Shown in pieces: positions 34,100-43,123 of a stretch of DNA of 59,465 bases (position 1 is its first letter; every line of letters starts with the position of its first letter). The translations under genes were made by a program, and so were the position numbers. The DNA comes from Anaerolineae bacterium (GTDB lineage Bacteria > Chloroflexota > Anaerolineae > Anaerolineales > E44-bin32): contig JAUWHR010000028.1 of assembly GCA_030605795.1 (NCBI GenBank), positions 1 to 59,465 on the forward strand, in the 5' to 3' direction. Under the pieces are notes generated by a model, which ran no database searches, was not told where the DNA came from, and saw nothing but the letters and a program-made list of their open reading frames with translations.

Positions 34100-36484
34100 C
34101 TACTGAGGGTTACGATCGCTTGTCAGCTTGGACGCCGTAATCCATGCTCCAAGGTAGGCTAACGTACCCACGGCCAGGGTGACGGTAAACCCTGCATCGA
34201 GTGAAATCATCGCCGCCAGCACCCCGCTCATGCCCGAAACGGCGCCATTGATCGCCCAGGCCCAGGGGATCGAGCCAGGAGCGCGAACCTCGAGTCGATG
34301 CAGGCCGGCGGCGAAGGGCACGCCCATCAACAATCCAACCGGCGCGAGGATGACGATGGTAAGGGTCAGGCGAGCCGCCAACCCCCACGCCAGCGCCAGA
34401 TCGACCGCAGTCGGCAGAAGGGCTATGGTCAATGCCAACAGTACGATCAAGGCTGCCAATGACTTACGCAAGCTGACCCGTATTGAAATCAGGCTTCCAA
34501 CGCCGGAGGCCAGCAATAGAGTGAAGAGGACGGTCGCCAGCGCCAGGGCCGGGCGGTCAAGCAGCAATGTCAAATATTGGATGAGGGGTATCTCCACCAG
34601 CAGGTAGCCAGCGCCCAGACAGGCAAAGTAGCCTAGTGTTGGGAGGCTTGGCCCGGACCATGAGGCGCTTCGGCCGAGAATGACCAGCGGGGCTAGAACC
34701 AGCGGCACAGCCAACGCAAGCATCAGTCCGAGCAATGCCAACAAGACTAAATAGCCGCTGCCGCCAAATGGCTGCCAGGTCAGGCCAAGGGTCGCGATGA
34801 CATCAGGCGTTTGGCGCCAGCGGAAAAAGTGGAAGAAGAATGGGCGGTCATCTGTCGGCGGCTTGAGGTTAAAGTCATATGCCGCGATGGTTGATGCTGG
34901 GTCGGTGAGCAGGGCAGTGTATAACTTGTGATAGGTGTCCGCTGGGAGTTGGTTGAAGCGGTTTAGTTCTGTTGGATCAAGGTCCGGCAGGTGAATGGGG
35001 TCAAAGGCGTTGGCTTGGAGGAAGGCGCGCACGATCATAAGTTCGGAAGTGGAGAAGGGCTTCTTAGCAGCGATCAAGGTGGCCGTGCGCATGCCGCGGT
35101 AAGCGATAAGATTATGGGCGGGGTTAGTAGCGCCACTGGCTTCGAGCGCGGCCAGAAGTGTCGCCCAGGCGCGCGCTGATTCGCTTGGCGGTGTGCCCAG
35201 CCAGCGGGTAATCACCAGCAGTCCATTGTCCGTTAGCCGGGAATAAGCCTGGCTGAGAGCTTCGACCGTAAGGGTGAAATTCTCCGTCAAACTGAAGGCG
35301 CCGGAGGTCACCGGGCGGTAGCCCTGGCTGAGGGCGAGTTGGATCACATCATATTGTTGGTCACCAGTGCGAAGGGCGCCGCGACCTTGGCTTGTGACGG
35401 CTGTCAGGCGAGGATAACTAAGGAGATGGCGACTGAAGTTGGCATAAGGTCCGGTTAGAGCATCGCGAATCATGGGCTCATCAATGGCGAGGGTTACATG
35501 GGTTGCTCCCGCAGCCAGGGCGATCACCGCGTCGAGGCCAGCGCCAGGCTGCAAGATGAAAGCTTGTGCATTGGGGCGCAGTTGGTAAGCCAGTGCGGCG
35601 GGCATGTGAGCCGCTAGTGTCTGGGTTTGCTCGTCGTCAGGCGATAGTTGGTTAATAGGGATTGGACCGTCCCCATCAATGAAGATCGCTGCTTGTCGGG
35701 GCAGTTCGATTTGGGCATTCAGGCTGAGACCCGGCAGAACATGTACGCTGTTGCTCTCGACGACATCCAGGCGAGCAGAAGCGCTCCACCGGGTAAGCGT
35801 GAGCTGAGCTTCAGGGGCCAGTTGAGCGACGGAGAGTGGCTTGTAGGGCGAGAGGCGTATGGCGAGTGCTGAAGGCGGACAGACACCGGCCAGCAGCGTC
35901 ATGCCGGTCAGGGTGATCAGGATGGCGCGAACTGTAATGCGCGGTGTGAAGGAGATGGCTGCCAGCAGGCCGAGGGCAATTGCCAGGGCAACTGCACCTT
36001 CGCCGCCCAACAATGCCAGGGCCGCCAGTGCAGCCGGACATCCCAATGCCGAACCCACCAGGTTGGCAGCGTAGGGCAAGTGGGCCTGCGGCCCAGCGTC
36101 AGACAGGCAGGCGCCCACGGTCCATCCGGTGAGCAGGAACGGCGCCCCGGCAGCCAGGAAGTACAAGAGGAGGATCCCAACCTGTCGTCGATCCCAGGCG
36201 ATGCTGTAGGAGTCAAAGGGCAGCAGGTTGATCGTCAGGTAGGCTAATACAATGGAAGCAGAATATGCGCAAGCCAACCCAGCCAGTGGTGGGTGTTTGG
36301 GCTTGATGGCCAGCAGTAGTCCGCTAGCAGCGAATCCCATCACCGCCAAGCCGATAACCATAAAAGCGAAGTGGTGAAACTGCTGAACAGCGAATAAGCG
36401 GGTGAGGCTGATCTCAAAAGCCAGAGATCCGGCTGAGATCAGAGCCAAACCGAGGGTAGTGCTTGTGGAACGAGATCGGGACAT
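34100..36484 (-). CDS. Membrane-embedded spermidine-synthase-like protein
   Basis: This large polytopic protein of about 794 aa has an N-terminal bundle of about seven spans (LGLALISAGSLAFEISLTRL), a central soluble domain and a C-terminal bundle. The central domain (about residues 280-580) resembles aminopropyltransferases but is degenerate: the AdoMet-binding loop reads FILQPGAGLDAVIALAAGAT, with an acidic residue following at VTLAIDE. It therefore probably does not make spermidine; such fusions are common and uncharacterised. The frame is open to 36658, but that extension translates a MITE-like element, so I place the start at ATG 36484, after GGAAG. It is convergent with degV. Confidence 0.75.
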   Translation of the reverse strand: MSRSRSTSTTLGLALISAGSLAFEISLTRLFAVQQFHHFAFMVIGLAVMGFAASGLLLAIKPKHPPLAGLACAYSASIVLAYLTINLLPFDSYSIAWDRRQVGILLLYFLAAGAPFLLTGWTVGACLSDAGPQAHLPYAANLVGSALGCPAALAALALLGGEGAVALAIALGLLAAISFTPRITVRAILITLTGMTLLAGVCPPSALAIRLSPYKPLSVAQLAPEAQLTLTRWSASARLDVVESNSVHVLPGLSLNAQIELPRQAAIFIDGDGPIPINQLSPDDEQTQTLAAHMPAALAYQLRPNAQAFILQPGAGLDAVIALAAGATHVTLAIDEPMIRDALTGPYANFSRHLLSYPRLTAVTSQGRGALRTGDQQYDVIQLALSQGYRPVTSGAFSLTENFTLTVEALSQAYSRLTDNGLLVITRWLGTPPSESARAWATLLAALEASGATNPAHNLIAYRGMRTATLIAAKKPFSTSELMIVRAFLQANAFDPIHLPDLDPTELNRFNQLPADTYHKLYTALLTDPASTIAAYDFNLKPPTDDRPFFFHFFRWRQTPDVIATLGLTWQPFGGSGYLVLLALLGLMLALAVPLVLAPLVILGRSASWSGPSLPTLGYFACLGAGYLLVEIPLIQYLTLLLDRPALALATVLFTLLLASGVGSLISIRVSLRKSLAALIVLLALTIALLPTAVDLALAWGLAARLTLTIVILAPVGLLMGVPFAAGLHRLEVRAPGSIPWAWAINGAVSGMSGVLAAMISLDAGFTVTLAVGTLAYLGAWITASKLTSDRNPQ

Positions 36485-36566
36485 CGCTACTTCCATTACT
36501 GGCACTTGAATTCTAGCGGAAGAGTGCGCAACGACAAAGCGATCCGTTTGTATATATTGTATTTGT

Positions 36567-36687
36567 GACTCCACTGAAAAAAGGTCAACCGCGAGAAGAG
36601 GACCGGTATATGTGGGGGTGCGGGCGCAGACCGCACCCCCACATATACCCCTCTCCACTCCTTGAGGGTAGTTTTTTTCAGTGCACT
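36567..36687. mobile_element. MITE-like palindromic element, copy 3
   Basis: The left end GACTCCACTGAAAAAAGG and right end TTTTTTTCAGTGCACT bracket a perfect 19-bp stem (36605-36623 with 36631-36649, arm TATATGTGGGGGTGCGG). It is flanked by ATTTGT at 36561-36566 and 36689-36694, an imperfect target duplication. It is nearly identical to copy 7 and forms a second subfamily with it. Confidence 0.85.
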
Positions 36688-36757
36688 CATTTGTAATACA
36701 GTAGGGTTCGTTCAGTGTATGTGTTTTTCTATCTGATCACGCGGGATTGGAAAGGGA

Positions 36758-36995
36758 TAGGAGCAATTCATGCCGTCTCGCATCCCGTTTGGGCCGAGAG
36801 TCCTGGCCCGACGGGGCGAAACGGCCGGCGTGCCGCCAGTCAAAGGTGCCGGGTGGTTTTCCCGGCATTTTGCGACACGAACGGTGAATTGCCCCTACTG
36901 TTGTTTAATCGTGTCCCCTCTAGTGAGCTAGGGGCGAAGCATTCGCTATATTCATGAATCGATGCGGGTCATATGAAACTGCGAATGCTTCGCCC
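36758..36995. repeat. Adjacent palindromic intergenic repeats near clpB 3' end
   Basis: There are three inverted repeats. TAGGAGCAATTCA (36758-36770) pairs with TGAATTGCCCCTA (36885-36897) with one mismatch. Between them, TGCCGGG and CCCGGCA (36847-36867) form a hairpin followed by TTTT. GGGCGAAGCATTCGC (36932-36946) is perfectly inverted at 36981-36995. No gene is seen in 36691-37013. Any of these may terminate clpB transcription. Confidence 0.65.
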
Positions 36996-37013
36996 TTACA
37001 CGTGACGGGTTAC

Positions 37014-39617
37014 CTACGCTCCCTCTTGCACCGCCTCGGCATAAGCTATTGCGGTGAAATCAAGCCCATCATCCCCGCGCTCGACGCGGATTGTATCACC
37101 GAGGTGGAAATCACCAGCTAGAAGGCGCAACGCCAGTGGATCCTGAAGCTCACGCTGGATGGCCCGCTTGAGCGGTCTAGCGCCATAAACAGGGTCATAT
37201 CCGGTTTCAGCCAGGTAGGTCATGACTTGCTCGTTCGCCTGAAGGTTGTAGCCTTTCTCTGCTATTCGATCAGCAACCCGCCCGAGCTGTAGATGTACAA
37301 TCTCCTGCAGGTTCTCCCGGCTTAGCCGATGAAAGATCACGATCTCGTCGATCCGATTGAGGAACTCGGGGCGGAAGTGACGGGTGAGCAATTGACGCAC
37401 CTGTTCCTTGGTAACCATCTCGGCCTGGGCGGGGTCATCCCATAACTCAGTGCCTAGGTTGCTGGTCATGATCACCACCGTGTTGCGGAAGTCGACGGTG
37501 CGTCCCTGACCATCGGTCATGCGACCTTCATCTAAGAGTTGAAGCAGCGCATTGAAGACCTCGTGGTGGGCTTTCTCGATCTCGTCGAACAGGATCACGC
37601 TGTATGGTCGGCGACGGACCGCCTCGGTAAGTTGGCCGCCCTCCTCATATCCCACATAGCCGGGCGGGGCGCCGATCAGGCGTGAAACGGTGTGCTTCTC
37701 CTGATACTCGCCCATATCGATGCGCACCATTGCTCGATCATCGTCGAAGAGGAATTCGGCCAGGGCGCGTGCAAGCTCGGTCTTTCCTACGCCCGTTGGC
37801 CCGAGAAAGATGAACGATCCGATCGGTCGGTCCGGGTCTTGCAGACCGGAGCGAGACCGGCGTACGGCGTTGGAAACAGCTCGTATAGCTTCATCTTGAC
37901 CGACTACACGCTGGTGGAGCCGGTCTTCCATGTGTAGCAGTTTCTCAATTTCGCCTTCTAGCAATTTGGAAACGGGTATGCCGGTCCAGTTAGCGACCAC
38001 CGAAGCCACATCATCGGCGTCCACCTCCTCTTTCAACATTGCACCATCGGTCTGCAGCTCCTTTAATCGCTCTTCATGTTGCTCGAGGCGCGTTTCGAGC
38101 TCACGTAGTGTGCTATAGCGGAGTCGAGCAGCTGCTTCCAAGTCTGCCTGGCGCTCTGCCTGCTCAATATGCAGCCGGGTCTGCTCGATCTGCTCTTTGG
38201 TCTCCCGTATTTTGGAAATGGCTTGCTTCTCGGTTTGCCATCGGGTTTTGAGCTGGGTGGATTGCTCACCTAGATCAGCTAGCTCGCTCTCGATAAGCTC
38301 CAGGCGCTGGCGGGAGGCCTTGTCCTTCTCCTGCTTAAGAGCTTCGCGCTCGATCTCAAGCTGCATGATATGTCGATCGACATCATCAAGCGCCTGAGGC
38401 TTGGAGTCGATCTCAGTTCGTAGTCGTGCGGCGGCCTCATCAATCAGGTCGATAGCCTTATCCGGTAGTTGACGATCAGAGATATAACGGGCGGATAGCG
38501 TGGCGGCAGCGATTACGGCGCTGTCCTGGATGCGCACGCCGTGATGGATTTCATAGCGTTCCTTTAAACCGCGCAGGATGCTGATGGTATCCTCCACGCT
38601 TGGCTGGTCGATAAACACCGGCTGGAAGCGACGTTCGAGGGCGGCATCCTTTTCGACGTGCTTGCGATATTCATCAAGTGTGGTGGCGCCGATCATATGC
38701 AGTTCACCGCGAGCCAGCATTGGTTTGAGCATATTACTAGCGTCCATGGCGCCTTCGGCCGCGCCGGCTCCGACGACGGTGTGCATCTCATCAGCGAAAA
38801 GAATGACTTCTCCTGCGGCGTCGGTGACCTCCTTGAGCACAGCCTTAAGACGCTCCTCAAACTCCCCCCGATACTTTGCGCCGGCCACGAGCGCCCCGAG
38901 GTCCAATTGAACCAGGCGCTTGTTTTTTAAACCCTCCGGCACGTCAGCGTTGACGATTCGCTGCGCTAGGCCCTCTACGATGGCGGTCTTTCCCACGCCC
39001 GGTTCACCAATCAGAGCCGGGTTATTCTTGGTGCGTCGTGATAGGATCTGGATCACCCGCCGGATCTCCTCGTCGCGACCGATTACCGGATCGAGTTTGC
39101 CGCGTCGGGCGAACTGTGTCAGGTCACGGCCATACTTCTCCAGCGCCTGGTAGGTATCTTCCGGGTTTGGCGATATCACCCTCTGAGAACCGCGAATGGT
39201 CGACAAAGATTGGAGGATCACATCAGGTGTGAAACCATAACCCTTGAGCCGTTCAGCTTCTGGTCCGGCGGCAAGGGCCAGCAGGATATGTTCGGTTGAG
39301 ACGTACTCGTCCTTCATCATCTTCGCCTGAAGCTCAGCCGCGGTCAACATGTCTGCAGTACGCCGTGCCAACCCGATCTGGACATCGCCGCCATACGTCT
39401 TGGGGCGGCTTGCCAGATCCTGCTCCAGTTCATGACGTAACATCGCTGTGCTGCCGGTGAGACGGGTGATGATGGTCGAAACCACACCCTCCTGTTGGCT
39501 GACCAACGCCAGCAGAACGTGTGATGGTTCGATGGATGTGTGGTTATAATCCTGAGCCAAACGTTGGGCTTCGAGGATGGCACTCCGGGCCTTCTCTGTG
39601 TACTTTTCCAGTTTCAT
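37014..39617 (-). CDS. clpB: Chaperone ClpB (Hsp100 disaggregase)
   Basis: ClpB is a hexameric AAA+ machine that rescues aggregated proteins together with DnaK. This 867-aa protein has the Clp_N double repeat (1-145), AAA1 with Walker [16 protein letters not shown], and a long coiled-coil M-domain (about 400-520, rich in E/Q/R/L). AAA2 has [19 protein letters not shown] and arginine-finger regions. The M-domain and the lack of a ClpP-binding loop distinguish it from ClpC. The frame is open to 39719, but [18 protein letters not shown] at 39617, after GAGGAG, is the family start. It is divergent from hsp20. Confidence 0.96.
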   Translation of the reverse strand: MKLEKYTEKARSAILEAQRLAQDYNHTSIEPSHVLLALVSQQEGVVSTIITRLTGSTAMLRHELEQDLASRPKTYGGDVQIGLARRTADMLTAAELQAKMMKDEYVSTEHILLALAAGPEAERLKGYGFTPDVILQSLSTIRGSQRVISPNPEDTYQALEKYGRDLTQFARRGKLDPVIGRDEEIRRVIQILSRRTKNNPALIGEPGVGKTAIVEGLAQRIVNADVPEGLKNKRLVQLDLGALVAGAKYRGEFEERLKAVLKEVTDAAGEVILFADEMHTVVGAGAAEGAMDASNMLKPMLARGELHMIGATTLDEYRKHVEKDAALERRFQPVFIDQPSVEDTISILRGLKERYEIHHGVRIQDSAVIAAATLSARYISDRQLPDKAIDLIDEAAARLRTEIDSKPQALDDVDRHIMQLEIEREALKQEKDKASRQRLELIESELADLGEQSTQLKTRWQTEKQAISKIRETKEQIEQTRLHIEQAERQADLEAAARLRYSTLRELETRLEQHEERLKELQTDGAMLKEEVDADDVASVVANWTGIPVSKLLEGEIEKLLHMEDRLHQRVVGQDEAIRAVSNAVRRSRSGLQDPDRPIGSFIFLGPTGVGKTELARALAEFLFDDDRAMVRIDMGEYQEKHTVSRLIGAPPGYVGYEEGGQLTEAVRRRPYSVILFDEIEKAHHEVFNALLQLLDEGRMTDGQGRTVDFRNTVVIMTSNLGTELWDDPAQAEMVTKEQVRQLLTRHFRPEFLNRIDEIVIFHRLSRENLQEIVHLQLGRVADRIAEKGYNLQANEQVMTYLAETGYDPVYGARPLKRAIQRELQDPLALRLLAGDFHLGDTIRVERGDDGLDFTAIAYAEAVQEGA

Positions 39618-39867
39618 CTGGGCGCTCCTCAGCAATTTACTTATTCTTCCGAGGCGTCGACAGTTAGTGGTTTCGCGCCTCGATGTCATAGCCAATACTA
39701 GGCCAGGCATAGCTTGCATTCACCATAAGTCTATGTTCCTTCTGTATGAGGCAAATTGGCATAGTGTTAGAACAAGATCAACAAGGGAGTTAATGGATTT
39801 CCAATGTCCTATATACAGGCTTCAGATGTTGCCGGGTTAGACTGCATGCAAGTGGTGAATAAATCAT

Positions 39868-39983
39868 GACTGTACTGAAAAAAGCTAACGTGCTAGAAAG
39901 GGAACGGTATATGAGTGGTGTGGGTTTTGCCACACCACTCATATACCCCCTTTACCGCTGGCGACTGTTTTTTTCAGTAAACT
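39868..39983. mobile_element. MITE-like palindromic element, copy 4, in the clpB-hsp20 divergent region
   Basis: The left end GACTGTACTGAAAAAAGC and right end TTTTTTTCAGTAAACT bracket a perfect 18-bp stem (39906-39923 with 39930-39947, arm TATATGAGTGGTGTGG). It occupies the space directly upstream of the hsp20 ribosome site and would act as a terminator for any transcript entering from the clpB side. In the remainder of 39618-40008 no CIRCE element was seen. Confidence 0.85.
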
Positions 39984-40008
39984 AAATTTTTTGTTGGGAG
40001 GAATTTCA

Positions 40009-40416
40009 ATGACAACCTACTATATTGCTCCGAGAACCTACCCTCGTATTCGCCGGTATCGCCCTGTGGGCTTTAACGGTGGACGGCGTTTGCCCTTGGA
40101 TGTTCGCGTCGACGGTGATGAGTATGTGATCACCGCCGCGGTCCCGGGCTTGAAGGCCGAAGACCTTCATGTCGAGATCCTAGACGACGTGTTGACCCTA
40201 CGGGCGGAGATCCAGCCGGATGAGGTTGAGGAGAATGGAAAAGGTGACTACTTACTTCGTGAGATCACCCATGGTGAATTCTCTCGCAGTCTACGTCTGC
40301 CCGATCCAACTGATGCATCTAAAGCGGAGGCCAAGATCGAAGACGGCCTACTGACGGTGCGTGTTCCCAAGGCAGAAGAGGCGCGACCGAAGGAAATTAA
40401 GGTCAAAGTTCGTTAG
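40009..40416 (+). CDS. Small heat-shock protein (Hsp20 / alpha-crystallin)
   Basis: This ATP-independent holdase keeps unfolding proteins soluble for ClpB/DnaK. The 135 aa have a Tyr/Arg-rich N-terminal arm (TTYYIAPRTYPRIRRYR) and an alpha-crystallin domain (about 30-125). The domain has the typical VPGLKAEDLHVEILDDVLTL and the late GLLTVRVPKAEEARPKEIKV strand with the I/V-x-I-like tail KVKV. The ATG at 40009 follows GGGAGGA; the upstream in-frame ATG at 39991 has none. It is divergent from clpB and followed by a clear terminator. Confidence 0.95.
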   Translation: MTTYYIAPRTYPRIRRYRPVGFNGGRRLPLDVRVDGDEYVITAAVPGLKAEDLHVEILDDVLTLRAEIQPDEVEENGKGDYLLREITHGEFSRSLRLPDPTDASKAEAKIEDGLLTVRVPKAEEARPKEIKVKVR

Positions 40417-40438
40417 AGAGGGATGGTCACTTGGGGTA

Positions 40439-40471
40439 CAATGAGCGGCAATTGCCGCTCATTGCGTTTTT
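40439..40471 (+). terminator. Intrinsic terminator of hsp20
   Basis: A perfect 13-bp palindrome (CAATGAGCGGCAA, 40439-40451, with 40452-40464) is followed by CGTTTTT. It lies between hsp20 and the rhomboid gene. Confidence 0.85.
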
Positions 40472-40489
40472 CATACATCTGGAGTGGGT

Positions 40490-41200
40490 ATGTTTCCGTT
40501 ACGCGATACGGTGCGATCAAGGTCGTTCCCTTTGGTCACTTACGGCTTGATCGCGGTCAATACAATCGTTTTCCTTTTCGAAGCCTCTTTGGGTCCTAGA
40601 AGTTTCAACACCCTGCTTGATATCTTCGGGCTAGTTCCAGCCCGCATTTCCACCGTCCATTTGCTGAGCTTCATCACTCCATTAACCTCGGTGTTCCTTC
40701 ACGGAAGCTGGTTCCACCTGATCAGCAATATGTGGACACTATTTATTTTTGGTGACAATGTGGAAGACCGAATGGGCCCCACCCGTTTCTTGGTGTTCTA
40801 TCTGATCGCCGGTGTTGTCTCTGGCCTGACTCACGCACTGGTATCGAACACCATCTATGGAACGCTATCACCTCAATCTTGGATCCCCACTGTAGGCGCT
40901 AGCGGAGCGATCGCGGGGGTGTTGGGAGCTTACTTCATCCTTTATCCCAGAGCACGGGTGGTTACGTTGATACCGATCTTCATTCTGCCTTGGTTTGTGG
41001 AGATACCGGCTTTCATTTACCTCGGTTTGTGGCTCTTATCTCAGGTTTCTTCCGGTCTGCTCAGTTTGGGCGCGTATGGAGCTTTTGGCGGCATCGCCTG
41101 GTTTGCTCATATCGGTGGTTTTCTAGTTGGATTGCTTCTTGTTCGCATCTTTGCCCGAAGGCCTGAGGTCTCCCGCCATTGGTATCCAGACGAATATTAG
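40490..41200 (+). CDS. Rhomboid-family intramembrane serine protease
   Basis: This membrane protease of about 236 aa with at least six spans cuts substrates within the bilayer. The catalytic serine is in GASGAIAGVLGAYF and the histidine in WFAHIGGFLVGLLLV. The conserved HGSWFHLISNMWTLFIFGDN region supplies the oxyanion side. The N-terminus MFPLRDTVRSRSFPLVTYGL is typical of the GluP/YqgP-like and Chloroflexota branch. The ATG at 40490 has GGAG five bases upstream; an in-frame GTG at 40484 is less likely. Substrates are unknown. Confidence 0.93.
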   Translation: MFPLRDTVRSRSFPLVTYGLIAVNTIVFLFEASLGPRSFNTLLDIFGLVPARISTVHLLSFITPLTSVFLHGSWFHLISNMWTLFIFGDNVEDRMGPTRFLVFYLIAGVVSGLTHALVSNTIYGTLSPQSWIPTVGASGAIAGVLGAYFILYPRARVVTLIPIFILPWFVEIPAFIYLGLWLLSQVSSGLLSLGAYGAFGGIAWFAHIGGFLVGLLLVRIFARRPEVSRHWYPDEY

Positions 41201-41262
41201 TCTAGGTGAAAATATAATCTGGCCCGATTCTTGCCACTTCATATTAAAAGATTGTATGCTAT

Positions 41263-41380
41263 GACTGCACTGAAAAACGCCCAAGCGCGAGGAAGGGAAA
41301 GATATATGTGATGTGTGGGCAAAGCCCACACATCACATATATCACCTTTTCCTGCTGGCGGATGCTATTTTCAGTAGACT
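41263..41380. mobile_element. MITE-like palindromic element, copy 5, with 8-bp target duplication
   Basis: This is the best-defined copy. GACTGCACTGAAAA at the left and TTTTCAGTAGACT at the right are inverted. The centre is a perfect 20-bp hairpin with an AAA loop (41301-41320 with 41324-41343, arm TATATGTGATGTGTGGGC). TATGCTAT stands immediately outside both ends (41255-41262 and 41381-41388), a perfect 8-bp direct repeat. It carries no gene. Confidence 0.9.
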
Positions 41381-41426
41381 TATGCTATATGATTGGTAGG
41401 TTTGGTTGCAGGAGGGAAAAGGGACT

Positions 41427-42257
41427 ATGTCCGAGAAAGAAGATCTACTTGTCGATCCGAACGTTGCTGAGGTTGAGATATTGGCCCAGCTTCCGGGACT
41501 GGGCGAGGTGATGGCTCGTCGCATTGTGGAGGCCCGCCCCTACGCTAAAGCCGGAGACATGCTTCGTGTGCGTGGCCTGGGTAAGGCTTCCCTAGACCGT
41601 CTCGTTCCTTATCTATTGTTCGATCAAGAACTGGAGCCATCAGAGATTGCAGAAGAGCCCGTAGGAGAAGGAACAGGCAAGGAGGACGAACCGACCACGG
41701 AAGAGTTGGGGGAGGAGACCGAAAGAAGCGTAGAGGCCCCCAAGCTAGAGGAAGTGGAACCAAAGGTAGCCCCTCCAACGAGGGTGCAACGGATTGTAAA
41801 GGATAGGCCGACGTACAGCCGGGGGACGACGTTATGGTTGGTCCTGGGGACAGCAGTGATAAGCGTAGCTCTCTCTGTGTTGCTGAGTCTTGCGATTCTT
41901 GGCGGGATTAACCGGACGCTCGATATCAGTCAGCACAGCGCAGTCCGCCAGATGGCAGCTGATCTAGCTGTACTTCAAGCTGACTTAGACGATGTCTCCT
42001 CCCGCATGGAAGCTATTGGCCGTCGTATCGAGGCGGTTGAGGGTCTGAGCGGTCGAGTGATGGCTGTTGAAGGCGAATTTTCCGCTCTGCGGGACGAGGT
42101 TATGCAATCCATTGAGCAGTTAAATTCGGTTCATACCCTAATCGACAATTTGGAAAGTGAAGTGAGCATACTCTCAGAAAGCGTCGGTGGTTTTGACGCC
42201 TTTCTTGATGGTCTACGACAATTGCTGATCGGGAATTCACCGATGAATGAGCCATAG
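41427..42257 (+). CDS. Helix-hairpin-helix membrane protein with extracytoplasmic coiled coil
   Basis: This 276-aa protein of unknown function starts with a helix-hairpin-helix pair (residues 11-62: VDPNVAEVEILAQLPGLGEV, then KAGDMLRVRGLGKASLDRLV) like ComEA-type DNA-binding modules. An acidic linker, one membrane span (about 135-160) and a coiled coil of heptad-like repeats (about 170-260, LAVLQADLDDVSSRMEAIG) follow. With no signal peptide and the span in the middle, the HHH part should be cytoplasmic and the coiled coil outside. ATG follows GGAGGG. Two similar membrane coiled-coil genes follow closely, forming an apparent operon. Confidence 0.72.
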   Translation: MSEKEDLLVDPNVAEVEILAQLPGLGEVMARRIVEARPYAKAGDMLRVRGLGKASLDRLVPYLLFDQELEPSEIAEEPVGEGTGKEDEPTTEELGEETERSVEAPKLEEVEPKVAPPTRVQRIVKDRPTYSRGTTLWLVLGTAVISVALSVLLSLAILGGINRTLDISQHSAVRQMAADLAVLQADLDDVSSRMEAIGRRIEAVEGLSGRVMAVEGEFSALRDEVMQSIEQLNSVHTLIDNLESEVSILSESVGGFDAFLDGLRQLLIGNSPMNEP

Positions 42258-42286
42258 TTGATTTCCGAACACTGATGGAGGCCGCT

Positions 42287-43123
42287 ATGAAAAATGAGAC
42301 AGAAGTCTCTGAACCGGAGGTTGGAGAGCGAAAAGCGTCTCTCCTCTCTCGGGTAATACGCTTTTTACTACGCTTACTGATCGTCGTGTTGCTCGGTGGC
42401 GTGTTTGGGGCGGCGGTCTATTTCGGGGTGCCAACGCTCTATAGGAGCGCCATTGAGCCGATGCAGGTCAATGCTCAACGCATTGCTGAGCTAGAGCAGG
42501 CCTTAGACCAGGTTCAGACTACTGCCAGGAGGCAGGTGGAGCAAGCCGGGGAACGCCTGGTCGAGATTGAAGGCCGATTAGCGGAGCAAGGTGAGGCGTT
42601 AGCGATGATGCAAGCAGAATTGGAAGTGGTGCAGACATCATTGGAGGACCAGCGCGATCGAGTTTCCCGGTTGCGGAATGTAGTCGATCGAGTGGAAGAT
42701 CTGACTTATGATATGGATAAGATGGTTGCCAGAGTGGAGATGCTGGAGTCAACTCTGGCTGAAGTTGAGTTGCCAGCGGCGAGTTTAGAACGACAATTAC
42801 AGTTGATCCGGGCAATGACCTTGCTCACCAAAGCCCGCCTATGGCTGGTTCAGGATAACCTTGGTCTTGCTGCTGAGGAAATATCAACTGCCCGAGATCT
42901 GCTGGCTGAGGTGGTTGGGGCTGAGCAGGATGGGGAAGACGAGACGCTGGGGCAAATCGTCGACAGGCTTGATTTAGCCCTGGCGGATGTACGGACGACC
43001 CCGATTGTAGCCGCCGACGAGCTAGAGATCGCCTGGAAGCTGCTGATCGAGGCGACTGAGTCTGAATTATACTTATCTATTCCCTCGGGCGAAATATTCT
43101 ATGAGGAGGACACTGATGACTAA
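42287..43123 (+). CDS. Single-span membrane protein with coiled coil, second of three
   Basis: This 278-aa protein of unknown function has a short charged cytoplasmic N-terminus, one membrane span (about residues 25-47, LLRLLIVVLLGGVFGAAVYF), a strongly predicted coiled coil (60-170, LEQALDQVQTTARRQVEQAG) and a helical C-terminal domain. The C-terminal domain includes AMTLLTKARLWLVQDNLGLA, resembling a helical repeat. The ATG at 42287 is preceded by GGAGG; an in-frame ATG at 42275 has no site. Its end overlaps the start of the next gene by 8 bases. The shared layout with both neighbours suggests one envelope complex. Confidence 0.68.
   Translation: MKNETEVSEPEVGERKASLLSRVIRFLLRLLIVVLLGGVFGAAVYFGVPTLYRSAIEPMQVNAQRIAELEQALDQVQTTARRQVEQAGERLVEIEGRLAEQGEALAMMQAELEVVQTSLEDQRDRVSRLRNVVDRVEDLTYDMDKMVARVEMLESTLAEVELPAASLERQLQLIRAMTLLTKARLWLVQDNLGLAAEEISTARDLLAEVVGAEQDGEDETLGQIVDRLDLALADVRTTPIVAADELEIAWKLLIEATESELYLSIPSGEIFYEEDTDD

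Noticed and set aside
36485-36658. N-terminal extension of the spermidine-synthase-like frame
   Set aside because: Most of it translates MITE-like copy 3, and no ribosome site precedes it; family-like sequence starts at about 36484.
39618-40008. CIRCE element for clpB or hsp20
   Set aside because: No TTAGCACTC/GAGTGCTAA inverted repeat was found; GTGTTAGAAC and GAGTTAA nearby do not pair as required.
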